NCBI RefSeq assembly: GCF_000314995.1
Contig: NZ_BAEO01000014.1
Span: 40,979-104,978, forward strand
DNA length: 64,000 nucleotides
Reading direction: 5' to 3'
Source: Paraglaciecola arctica BSs20135
GTDB lineage: Bacteria; Pseudomonadota; Gammaproteobacteria; Enterobacterales; Alteromonadaceae
Below the pieces are notes generated by a model. The model made no database searches. It was not told where the DNA came from and saw only the letters and a program-made list of their open reading frames with translations. The translations under genes and the position numbers were made by a program. Positions 25,889 through 33,838 of this stretch are shown one piece after another; within the stretch, counting starts at the first letter, position 1; each line of letters opens with the position of its first letter.

Positions 25889-26896
25889 ATGTCACAGCAA
25901 CTCACCATGGCTGATTTTGCCGCCATGTCCGAACTTGCAACAGCGCGTCGTATGGCAATGCAAAACATGTTCGGCGGCACAAAACTTGTTTTTGGTAGCA
26001 TGGAAAAGGTCCAGACTGGTAAAAAACTCATCCAGTCGGGAAAAAAGATCAAAAAGAGCGCTGACAAAGTCAAAAACGCAAGTCATTCCGGTGGTGGATT
26101 TGCTGCGCAACAACTGCAAACAGTCGCCAAAGAATTTATCAAAACCTGCGCTGACGTTGACAACATAGAAGACATTATAACTGCGTTAACCTCTGAAGTA
26201 TTAAACGAATTAATTTCTGAGATCATCCCTTTTATCAGTGTTGCAGCAAGCGCCTTAAAAACCGCCAAAGCCGCTAAGGCTGTGGCTACTGATGCCAAGT
26301 CGCTTTATCATAGTCGGGAATACAAAAGTGGATTTCGTGGAGGTGACCCTTTGGCCGCCGCAGAGGCTGTCATTACGCTAATCAAACGCAATTTGGCAAA
26401 GGATTCAATCAATCTAGCAAGGCACAGTGCCGCCACCGGAGGCAAAATAGCAGGTCTAGTGTTAGATGGTGGTACCGCAACCACAGCAGCAATAGGCATG
26501 TGTAACGCTGTTGCTGCACTAGGCATGGAGTTATTTACTCTTGGCTTGGAAATCAAAGAAATGCAAGCCGGTAATAAACGCCTGAGTAGTCCTGCTACCT
26601 TAGATTTCACTGTCTTCAACGAATGCCCTATCCTCGGATGTTATATGTTGACCTGCGCTGATACGTCAACTGTCGCGAACTTTTTCATCGCCGACATTGG
26701 TATGCCAGGCTGGATGGACAAAGTCGAAGAAATCAAGAAAAAGAAAATGGATCCGTTACTCAAACTAGCAACCAAAGATATCGAAAAATCCCGCTTGCAA
26801 CTCAGCGGGCTGCAAAGTGACAAAGGCACTCATACCAAGAAAGGGTTCTTTGCCAAGAAGAAAAGTAACGCATTGAAGTATTTAAGCCTAGCGTAA
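25889..26896 (+). CDS. Unrecognised 335-residue protein
   Basis: No family is recognised with confidence. The N-terminus is Met-rich and helical (MADFAAMSELATARRMAMQN), then lysine-rich (about 40-65). Two Ala-rich hydrophobic helical segments follow at about 105-135 (IIPFISVAASALKTAKAAKA) and 185-215 (GTATTAAIGMCNAVAALGME), then a compact segment with cysteines (FNECPILGCYMLTCADTS) and IGMPGWMDKVEEI, and a basic tail. There is no signal peptide. The layout of hydrophobic hairpin-like stretches recalls membrane-inserting effectors, but no secretion gene is adjacent. The ribosome-binding site is AAGGGA. Codon use looks similar to its neighbours. Confidence 0.7.
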   Translation: MSQQLTMADFAAMSELATARRMAMQNMFGGTKLVFGSMEKVQTGKKLIQSGKKIKKSADKVKNASHSGGGFAAQQLQTVAKEFIKTCADVDNIEDIITALTSEVLNELISEIIPFISVAASALKTAKAAKAVATDAKSLYHSREYKSGFRGGDPLAAAEAVITLIKRNLAKDSINLARHSAATGGKIAGLVLDGGTATTAAIGMCNAVAALGMELFTLGLEIKEMQAGNKRLSSPATLDFTVFNECPILGCYMLTCADTSTVANFFIADIGMPGWMDKVEEIKKKKMDPLLKLATKDIEKSRLQLSGLQSDKGTHTKKGFFAKKKSNALKYLSLA

Positions 26897-27027
26897 GAAC
26901 ACTCAGTATAAGACTTGGCTGCAATGAATTGAACAAGCTAGTTATTGTCAATGGTGTAAGTTGCAACTAGGTCTGACATATTGAATAAGCAGAACCCCAT
27001 CAAAATTATTAGAGCATGTGACGATAA

Positions 27028-27708
27028 TCATCCATGCTCTATACGCATTTTTTCGATAAAATCACTAAGTTCTTCCCCCTCTATTACTGGGAAAAAACGT
27101 TGCCTAAGGCTAATTAATACGATCCTGTCAACGCGAAAATTTCGAAAGTCATTTCTGAGTTCACACCAAGTCAGCAGAGTCCAACTGCCTTTCCATAAAT
27201 GGATGGCGAGTGGACGTACTTCTCGGCTGGATTGTGCTTGTTTGGCATCTTGATAATCCATTTGCAGGTATTGTCGATTTTTGGCAGCTTTTCGTAAAAG
27301 ATCTAAATGTTGAAATTCATTTGATGTGGCATAAAACTTAGGCGCAAACATTAATGAGTTAAATGTTTGTAATTTCTCAGGTAATACCGCAGATACTTTT
27401 ATCATTGCTTGTTTGGCTGCACTTGCAAGTTCGCTGCCCCCCCATGCTTCTACCATTCTCATGCCGACTTGGATCGCTTCAAGTTCAGACTCGTTAAACA
27501 TTAACGGCGGTACATCAACTTCACGGCGTAATAAATAACCTACACCAGCTTCACCTTCAACTGGAATACCGTTGACAATAAGATCTTGAATATCGCGATA
27601 GATAGTACGAGTAGATACCTCTAGCACTTCCGCTAATAAACTCGCGGTGGTTAAACGGCGGTTTTTTAACAACTGAATAATTTGAAAAAGTCTGTCGGCG
27701 CGGCGCAT
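27028..27708 (-). CDS. YafY-type HTH/WYL transcriptional regulator
   Basis: A 226-residue regulator. An HTH of the DeoR/HTH_11 type occupies about 1-60 (RADRLFQIIQLLKNRRLTTA, STRTIYRDIQDL). A WYL-type ligand or nucleic-acid-sensing domain follows (about 135-200, LQMDYQDAK to SWTLLTWCELRNDFR). The position after VOC and GFA genes suggests it controls this small cluster. An inverted repeat, agagcatg (27011-27018) and catgctct (27033-27040), spans its stop codon and may act as a transcript end. Confidence 0.85.
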   Translation of the reverse strand: MRRADRLFQIIQLLKNRRLTTASLLAEVLEVSTRTIYRDIQDLIVNGIPVEGEAGVGYLLRREVDVPPLMFNESELEAIQVGMRMVEAWGGSELASAAKQAMIKVSAVLPEKLQTFNSLMFAPKFYATSNEFQHLDLLRKAAKNRQYLQMDYQDAKQAQSSREVRPLAIHLWKGSWTLLTWCELRNDFRNFRVDRIVLISLRQRFFPVIEGEELSDFIEKMRIEHG

Positions 27709-27732
27709 TTATTTCTCATATCTCATATAAAG

Positions 27733-27759
27733 CTAAGCCCAGTATTGAACTGGGCTTAG
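27733..27759 (-). promoter_or_regulatory. Perfect hairpin between the GFA and YafY-type genes
   Basis: ctaagcccagt (27733-27743) pairs perfectly with actgggcttag (27749-27759) around attga. It sits in the 69-base gap between the two genes. Without a good T-run it is more likely an attenuating or mRNA-stabilising hairpin than a strong terminator. Confidence 0.55.
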
Positions 27760-27777
27760 GTCCTATTTTCATTCTAA

Positions 27778-28194
27778 TTACATTTGAGCGGCAAAATAAG
27801 CCATTATCTCATCGGTAGTCATTTCTTTTGTTTCATTTGAAAAACAATAATAACTCGGTCGCATGTCACTAAAATACTGCATATCCATTTGCAATCCAGG
27901 CAAATTTGGAAACAAACCTACTGGCATATTATATTCACCGGTTTCTTTAAACTTATAAAACAGATGAGTACCACATTCTGAGCAAAAACCACGGGAAGCC
28001 CAAGATGATGACTCAAACATTTTAACTTTATCATGCCCTTCAATTTTTACATTAGTACCACATTTCACCGCAAAAAATGGCGCCCCTCCCCATGTTCGAC
28101 ATGATTGGCAATGGCACACACTAAACTTAGGATCCACGTGCTCCACAAGGATTTTTACTGCACCACAAAGGCAATTTGTTTTTGAGTCAGACAT
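27778..28194 (-). CDS. GFA-family zinc protein (glutathione-dependent formaldehyde-activating enzyme-like)
   Basis: The 138-residue protein has the GFA zinc-binding cysteine pattern: CLCGAVK near residue 8, CHCQSCRTWGG near 32 and a late CSECGTHLFYKF. The family was named after Gfa, which speeds S-hydroxymethylglutathione formation, but most members have unknown reactions. It lies 33 bases after the VOC gene and 69 before the regulator, forming one transcription unit. Confidence 0.85.
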   Translation of the reverse strand: MSDSKTNCLCGAVKILVEHVDPKFSVCHCQSCRTWGGAPFFAVKCGTNVKIEGHDKVKMFESSSWASRGFCSECGTHLFYKFKETGEYNMPVGLFPNLPGLQMDMQYFSDMRPSYYCFSNETKEMTTDEIMAYFAAQM

Positions 28195-28227
28195 GGTTAA
28201 GACACCTTGATTGGTAGAGCTATATAA

Positions 28228-28641
28228 TTACAGATTTTGAGACCACAACCCAACTTTGTTTCCTTCACAATCAACAAAAATAGCAATGTAACCGGCTTCA
28301 CCTTCTTTGATAGCCATTGGTGGTAATAAAATTTCGACGCCCGCTGCTTTAAGCGCATTTATTTTGCCATTCAAGGTTAAGCTGAGATATAAATATACAG
28401 TGCTGCCATCTCGACTTGGCACCATCATCTGGTGTTTTAAAAGAGCAAAACTGGGGTCAACTATGTTTGCTGTGTCAGCACTTGGGCCGCCTATATTGAC
28501 AGTTTCAGCAATAGACATTTCCATGCCATTCATTACTTCGTGCTTAAACGATAAGCCAAAATGAGTTTGATAAAATGCCACTGCGCGCTTCATATCTGTA
28601 ACGGCGATCTCCGCCCAGACTAATGGTGAGTGTTCTAACAT
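28228..28641 (-). CDS. VOC-family (glyoxalase/bleomycin resistance-like) protein
   Basis: Start taken at ATG 28641 because AGGGA lies just upstream and the family pattern begins there: PLVWAEIAVTDMKRAVAFYQ, followed by a second half ending GYIAIFVDCEGNKVGLWS. That gives 137 residues, the normal length of a single VOC module; an in-frame extension to 28824 has no family similarity. VOC proteins bind a metal and act on diverse small molecules. It is the first gene of a three-gene unit with the GFA and YafY-type genes, suggesting a small detoxification or metabolite-sensing cluster. Confidence 0.82.
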   Translation of the reverse strand: MLEHSPLVWAEIAVTDMKRAVAFYQTHFGLSFKHEVMNGMEMSIAETVNIGGPSADTANIVDPSFALLKHQMMVPSRDGSTVYLYLSLTLNGKINALKAAGVEILLPPMAIKEGEAGYIAIFVDCEGNKVGLWSQNL

Positions 28642-28913
28642 TATGTATTCCCTAATAAATTTAATTCGAAACCGGTTGGTTGCGATGAAAAAACAATAAC
28701 ATTGTGGTACTGACAGCATGGTGTCAGTAGTCATTAAGTTTTTATTGAAAATAGCAATGAATTGACAGAGAAAATGAGGTAAAAACCATGGATTACGGTC
28801 TGCTGCGAACGATGTGCTGCACATGCATTAAAAATCAATAAGCAATTCCCTCGCCACTCCTTTATAATCCCCAACAATTCCCAAGCCAACGATAAAACAA
28901 GGCTTAAACATAC

Positions 28914-30173
28914 ATGTTTGAACAATTAGAACTAGATGATGAACTAATCCACGCTGTGACGGATTTAGGTTATAAAGAACCCACCAGTATCCAGTCGCTG
29001 GTTATCCCAGAAGCCATGAATGGTAAAGATATCTTGGCCTCTGCCCCAACAGGCACGGGTAAAACAGCTGCGTTTTTACTGCCTGTTTGCCAGTTTTTAT
29101 TGGATTACCCAAGACGCCAACCGGGTTCAACACGGATTTTAATCCTTACTCCTACCCGCGAATTGGCTTTGCAAATTTTCGAGCAAGCCAAAGCTATCAG
29201 TAAATATGCGCCACATATCACCTGTGGTGTTATTACCGGCGGCATCAACTACGGTACTGATCGTGATTTATTAGAAAGTAATCTCGACATTTTAGTCGCC
29301 ACACCTGGGCGTTTATTTGAACATATCGAAAAAGAAAGTTTTGATTGCCGTGATATCGAATGCCTAATTTTAGATGAAGCTGACCGTATGTTGGATATGG
29401 GTTTTTCTCCAATTGTTAACCAAATTGCTGCTGAAGCGCGCTGGCGTAAACAAACCATGTTGTTTTCAGCCACATTAGAAGGCAGCGGCATCGCCCGTTT
29501 TTCTGATGAATTATTGAATGATCCCGTTGAACTGGAAGCAGATTCAAGCCGTAAAGAGAAAGGTATAATTCATCAGTGGATACATCTGGCAGATAACGCA
29601 AACCATAAACTGGACTTGTTAATTCACATTCTAAGCACACAAGTAGAAACGGCTATAGTCTTTGTTAAAACTCGTGAACGTTTAGCGACCTTAGTCGGTC
29701 AACTGCAAGCTGTTGATATTGATTGTGTCTGGTTACAAGGTGAAATGCCTCAGGACAAACGTAATACTGCCATGGAGCGTTTTCGTACCGGTGAAGTGAA
29801 AATATTAGTCGCTACTGACGTAGCAGCCCGTGGTATTGATGTCGATAACATAAGCCACGTGATTAACTATGATATGCCGCGCACAGCTGATGTATATGTA
29901 CATCGTATTGGTCGTACCGGACGTGCCGGTAACAAAGGTACCGCTATTTCTATTGTAGAAGCTCACGATATTGGTGTAGTACCCAAAATTGAACGTTATA
30001 CCGAACAAGCACTAAAACGCAGGGTGATTGCCGCATTACGCCCAGTCAATAAAGAAGCTAAACCTCCTACTAAGAAAAAAATCAGCAATAAAACTAAAAA
30101 GGCGGTGATTAAAGCCAAGCGTACCGCCAAAATCAAAAGTCGTAAAAAGAAAGGGCGAGGACCAAAATCCTAA
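28914..30173 (+). CDS. srmB: DEAD-box RNA helicase SrmB
   Basis: A 419-residue helicase with all DEAD-box motifs: Q-motif region (EPTSIQSLVIPEA), SAPTGTGKTAA (Walker A), PTRELA, DEADRMLDMGF, SATLEG, and the C-terminal VATDVAARGID and HRIGRTGRAG. The sequence between motifs (RWRKQTMLFSATLEG) and the lysine-rich tail match SrmB, which helps early assembly of the 50S ribosomal subunit. It is followed directly by rdgB: its stop codon is at 30171-30173 and the rdgB ATG at 30174, which indicates co-transcription. Confidence 0.93.
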   Translation: MFEQLELDDELIHAVTDLGYKEPTSIQSLVIPEAMNGKDILASAPTGTGKTAAFLLPVCQFLLDYPRRQPGSTRILILTPTRELALQIFEQAKAISKYAPHITCGVITGGINYGTDRDLLESNLDILVATPGRLFEHIEKESFDCRDIECLILDEADRMLDMGFSPIVNQIAAEARWRKQTMLFSATLEGSGIARFSDELLNDPVELEADSSRKEKGIIHQWIHLADNANHKLDLLIHILSTQVETAIVFVKTRERLATLVGQLQAVDIDCVWLQGEMPQDKRNTAMERFRTGEVKILVATDVAARGIDVDNISHVINYDMPRTADVYVHRIGRTGRAGNKGTAISIVEAHDIGVVPKIERYTEQALKRRVIAALRPVNKEAKPPTKKKISNKTKKAVIKAKRTAKIKSRKKKGRGPKS

Positions 30174-30791
30174 ATGCTTGATTATAAAAATATAAATAAA
30201 GTTGTGTTGGCAACGGGCAACAAAGGTAAAGTCAAAGAACTTGCGCGCATGTTGTCTGACTTAGGTATTGAAGTCTTACCACAAAGCGAATTTGCAGTAA
30301 CAGAAGTGGCCGAAACAGGTTCCACTTTTGTAGAAAATGCGATTATTAAAGCGCGTCACGCCGCGAAACAAACGGGTCTTCCAGCAATAGCTGATGATTC
30401 GGGTTTAGCAGTAGATGCCCTTGGTGGTGCGCCCGGTGTCTATTCAGCCCGCTATTCCGGTGACGATGCAACAGATCAAAGCAATATCATCAAGTTACTT
30501 GATGCGATGGCTGATATTCCAAAAGAGGATCGTCAAGCCAAGTTTTTATGTGTTTTGGTATTTATGCGCCACGCTGATGATCCCACGCCTATTATTTGCC
30601 AAGGTGAATGGCTTGGCGAAATCACTACTGAACAACAAGGTGAAAATGGTTTTGGTTACGATCCTGTATTTTGGGTCGAAACACAGAATTGTAGTTCTGC
30701 ACAGTTGTCTCCCGAACAAAAAAATGTGTTAAGTCATCGCGGCAAAGCCCTAAAACTGCTGTTAGCCCAACTACAAAATCAATTAGGCTAA
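30174..30791 (+). CDS. rdgB: RdgB/HAM1 non-canonical purine NTP pyrophosphatase
   Basis: A 205-residue enzyme that hydrolyses XTP, ITP and dITP to their monophosphates, keeping deaminated purines out of nucleic acids. Signature segments are [17 protein letters not shown] at the N-terminus, [20 protein letters not shown] in the middle and [13 protein letters not shown] later. It starts immediately after srmB and is followed 4 bases later by hemW. The rdgB-hemW (yggV-yggW) order is conserved in gammaproteobacteria. Confidence 0.95.
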   Translation: MLDYKNINKVVLATGNKGKVKELARMLSDLGIEVLPQSEFAVTEVAETGSTFVENAIIKARHAAKQTGLPAIADDSGLAVDALGGAPGVYSARYSGDDATDQSNIIKLLDAMADIPKEDRQAKFLCVLVFMRHADDPTPIICQGEWLGEITTEQQGENGFGYDPVFWVETQNCSSAQLSPEQKNVLSHRGKALKLLLAQLQNQLG

Positions 30792-30795
30792 CAAC

Positions 30796-31959
30796 TTGTC
30801 AACACAATCACTTCCTCTAAAGCTGCCGCCACTTGCGTTGTATATTCATATTCCTTGGTGTGTGCAAAAATGCCCTTACTGTGATTTTAATTCTCACGGC
30901 CAAAAACAACAGGTGTTGCCTGAAACTGAATATATCAGCCACTTGTTAGATGATTTAGCTGAAGATGCTAAATTGGTAGGCAACAGGGCTATTCACAGTA
31001 TTTTTATTGGTGGCGGTACGCCGAGTTTGTTTTCGGCTCAGTCCATTAAAGTATTATTAGATGGGGTAAAAGAAAGGGTTAATCTATTAGCCAATGCTGA
31101 AATCACTATGGAAGCGAATCCCGGCACAGTTGAAAGCCAACGTTTTGCAGATTATGTGAAAGCTGGCATTACCCGCATCTCCATAGGTGTACAAAGCTTC
31201 CAACCAGAAAAACTATCCGCATTAGGGCGTATACATGATGAAAATCAGGCACTTAAAGCCGCAGAGTTAGCCAAAAGCATAGGACTCAATAGTTTTAATC
31301 TTGACCTAATGCATGGCTTACCTAATCAGTCTTTAGAGGATGCATTATTTGATTTAAACACCGCCATCGCGCAACAACCACCTCACTTATCTTGGTATCA
31401 ATTAACCATTGAACCTAATACACAGTTTCACTCCAAACCGCCTAAATTACCTGAGGATGAGCTGTTATGGGATATTCAAGAACAAGGTGATGCGCTGCTT
31501 AAACAAGCAGGATTCGAACAATACGAAATATCTGCATACAGTCAACCCGGACAGCAATGTCAGCATAATTTAAATTATTGGCGATTTGGAGACTACTTAG
31601 GCATAGGTTGTGGTGCCCATGGTAAAATCACCTTGGCCAGTGAAAATAAGATAATTCGCACGGTTAAGGTAAAACATCCTAAAGGTTATATGGATTTAAC
31701 CCGCAGTTATACTAGTGATAAAAAAGTGGTGCCAAAGGAAGATTTGCCTTTCGAGTTTTTTATGAATCGCTTTCGCTTACTGGAGCCTTGTCCTAAATCG
31801 GATTACCCTGATTTTACTGGTTTCCCCTTAGATAACACCACAAAAAAAAATCTACAAAGCGCAATTACCCGAGGTTTGTTAGTTGAGTCAGATGATGAGT
31901 GGCAAGTCACACCTCTAGGCAGGCGTTATTTAAATACCTTACTGGAAATGATGGTTTAA
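30796..31959 (+). CDS. hemW: HemW, radical SAM haem chaperone
   Basis: A 387-residue radical SAM protein with the CVQKCPYCDF cluster motif (CxxxCxxC), GGGTPSLF, and the HemW C-terminal domain. The family was once annotated as oxygen-independent coproporphyrinogen oxidase; HemW proteins bind haem and insert it into respiratory proteins. No in-frame ATG precedes the radical SAM motif, so TTG at 30796, four bases after the rdgB stop, is the likely start. It is translationally close to rdgB and may depend on coupling, since no clear ribosome-binding site is seen. Confidence 0.92.
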   Translation: MSTQSLPLKLPPLALYIHIPWCVQKCPYCDFNSHGQKQQVLPETEYISHLLDDLAEDAKLVGNRAIHSIFIGGGTPSLFSAQSIKVLLDGVKERVNLLANAEITMEANPGTVESQRFADYVKAGITRISIGVQSFQPEKLSALGRIHDENQALKAAELAKSIGLNSFNLDLMHGLPNQSLEDALFDLNTAIAQQPPHLSWYQLTIEPNTQFHSKPPKLPEDELLWDIQEQGDALLKQAGFEQYEISAYSQPGQQCQHNLNYWRFGDYLGIGCGAHGKITLASENKIIRTVKVKHPKGYMDLTRSYTSDKKVVPKEDLPFEFFMNRFRLLEPCPKSDYPDFTGFPLDNTTKKNLQSAITRGLLVESDDEWQVTPLGRRYLNTLLEMMV

Positions 31960-31989
31960 GCTGACTGTGACATCCAGCCGTATATACCC

Positions 31990-32247
31990 CGTCATTCCCG
32001 CGAAGGCGGGAACCCCCAACAACACCTGATAAATCACTAAAGAACCTTGTTTTTATTATCTTAAAAAATTAGTGAGAATATAACTTTGCTATGGTGTTTT
32101 TATAACATCTCAATTTAGTTTACGGTAGCTATTGGTAGGTTCCCGCCTTCGCGGGAATGACGTGTAATAGCTTATAAATCCTCACCGTCTGTAATCTGCT
32201 ATAACCGCTAAGTCGGACAGCGAGCTATGTCTGTCGGGTATTGGCAC
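31990..32247 (+). repeat. Composite repeat, copy A (dRS3-like hairpins plus conserved tail)
   Basis: In the 490-base gap after hemW: a hairpin unit cgtcattcccgcgaaggcgg (from 31990), about 120 bases of AT-rich sequence, then the inverted unit (32138-32162) and a conserved tail (32182-32247) that includes aaccgctaagtcgg and cagcgagctatgtctg. The same order, reversed, occurs at 62761-63050. The hairpin core attccc-N8-gggaa resembles the dRS3 repeat known from Neisseria. A non-autonomous mobile element or REP-like block is likely. Confidence 0.7.
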
Positions 32248-32450
32248 GAACGAGTCAATCAACCTTTAAATCCAACAATAATCTTATTCTTTAGTGGTGC
32301 CTCTGTGCTCGGCACTTGGTGTCTTCAGTGGTAAATTTTTTTGATTTTAAGATGCAGATAAATTGATTGCAGTAGGAAATTGGCACAAAACAAACTGCTA
32401 AATAAGTCAAACCTAGTACTGCCATGAATGAACCCTATTTGTGAAATGGG

Positions 32451-33233
32451 CTACTCTTCGAGATAAGCATTAGTACCAGTTACCAATACATTATATGGCT
32501 GCAGCTCTTTAATAGAAGCTCTAAGTTGATCTTCAGCCTGATCTAATTCTTTAAATTTATTACAAAACCATTGAGCTTTAAGCTTTAAGGTTTCGGCTTT
32601 GGGTCCTACAGTTTGACTGATCCCTTCGCCAATAGTTTCTAACTGGTTAGTTATGGCGGCAATTTTTTCTTCACTTCCCTCACCATTCGCCACCAGCCCA
32701 CCGATAGCCGACAATATGCCACCAACAGAGGTACTTATCGCTTCTTCTAGATGTTCTTCTAACTCACGGTCAACTAAATCATCAACTTGTTCAAGACTAC
32801 CTGGACCCATATAAAAATTATCTTTAGCGTGAATAAATTTTTCTTTGACGCTGAGTTGTACTCGTTCTAGGGATTTTTGAAGTTTTTTCTGGCTCTTATC
32901 ATCTTTCACTAAGCCACCGTACACTTGCTCAATGGTCTCTATCGCTAGCTCTACACCTTCATTTGCCAACAATATCATCTTAGGCACAACTTGATGGATA
33001 CCAGCCGACAACTCAGTTAGCTCTCGCTCTTGCTGCTCATCTAGCGCAATCCATTCACCTTGTACAATAAGCTGTGCCGGGTGGTTTATTTGATAAACCG
33101 CCCGACCACCATGGCCAATAACTCTGATTTGATGTTTGCTCACTACGACACCGTAATTAAGAGACACCTCACAATCTTTACTAGCATTAGCAGTAGAAAT
33201 AAATAGCAGCAATGTAAGTACTAAAAAACGCAT
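32451..33233 (-). CDS. YggN-like DUF2884 periplasmic protein
   Basis: A 260-residue protein with a signal peptide (MRFLVLTLLLFISTANA) and the DUF2884 pattern: CEVSLNYGVVVSKHQIRVI, a QGEWIALDEQQERELTELS segment, and helical C-terminal parts. E. coli YggN is the reference; its function is unknown. In gammaproteobacteria yggN lies near rdgB-hemW, as here, which supports the assignment. Predicted to be periplasmic. Confidence 0.82.
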   Translation of the reverse strand: MRFLVLTLLLFISTANASKDCEVSLNYGVVVSKHQIRVIGHGGRAVYQINHPAQLIVQGEWIALDEQQERELTELSAGIHQVVPKMILLANEGVELAIETIEQVYGGLVKDDKSQKKLQKSLERVQLSVKEKFIHAKDNFYMGPGSLEQVDDLVDRELEEHLEEAISTSVGGILSAIGGLVANGEGSEEKIAAITNQLETIGEGISQTVGPKAETLKLKAQWFCNKFKELDQAEDQLRASIKELQPYNVLVTGTNAYLEE

Positions 33234-33322
33234 AGAATTCCGATAGATTTAAGCCTAAGTCCAGTCTGCCTTTAAATAAAATAAATGCAATATCAGATCA
33301 GATAAGACAGACAAAACTCAAG

Positions 33323-33823
33323 TTAATCTGCAGTTTTTACCAATCGAGTGAAAACAAAACGTTTTTTATCTTTAAGAGAATTACTGCTGTTAAAAAAGGC
33401 AATAACCCAGGCGCGTTTTGGATCAACCACAGAAGGTGTGGACGTCCAATAATCATCTGAGGAGGTATTCGGGAAGAAAAATTCATTAATGGCAGGGCGT
33501 ACGCAGCTACGCTCGGTTAAACTTGCTAACTCTTTCATATTCGGCACTCGCCAACCCAATTGTTCAGCGTATTTGTAACCATGGGCTGCTTGCAACGCTT
33601 GTTGCCACGTCAGTTCACTTGCATCACCTGTGCAGGTTTCATTTTCCCATGTTTGCCCAAGACTACAGCGCATCCATACTAGCCCCAACGAGACATCAGT
33701 CACTGTGCCGTTAGCATTATCCACAAATTCATCGATTGTTAAGCTTGCATCAAAGTCTGGCAAGCAAGTTTGGCTTGTCGCCACATAGGATATAAAAAAG
33801 CAAAAAAGACACAGTACTCTCAT
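33323..33823 (-). CDS. DUF1566 (Lcl C-terminal-like) secreted protein
   Basis: A 166-residue protein with a signal peptide (LCLFCFFISYVATS) and one DUF1566 domain: GLVWMRCSLGQTW, ELTWQQALQAA, GWRVPNMKELASL and YWTSTPSV. DUF1566 is found in bacterial surface proteins, including the Legionella collagen-like protein Lcl; its role is unclear and may be binding. It starts 15 bases after the larger DUF1566 gene and is co-transcribed with it. Confidence 0.82.
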   Translation of the reverse strand: MRVLCLFCFFISYVATSQTCLPDFDASLTIDEFVDNANGTVTDVSLGLVWMRCSLGQTWENETCTGDASELTWQQALQAAHGYKYAEQLGWRVPNMKELASLTERSCVRPAINEFFFPNTSSDDYWTSTPSVVDPKRAWVIAFFNSSNSLKDKKRFVFTRLVKTAD

Positions 33824-33838
33824 TTAATCACCTTCATA

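Noticed and set aside
28642..28824. Extended N-terminus of the VOC gene
   Set aside because: The 61 extra residues show no VOC character, while ATG 28641 has a good ribosome-binding site and begins the family pattern.
32293..32340. cctctgtgctcggcacttgg stretch as a gene or regulatory site
   Set aside because: It resembles common intergenic sequence with ccacagag-type phrases, as near 4422, and carries no open frame.
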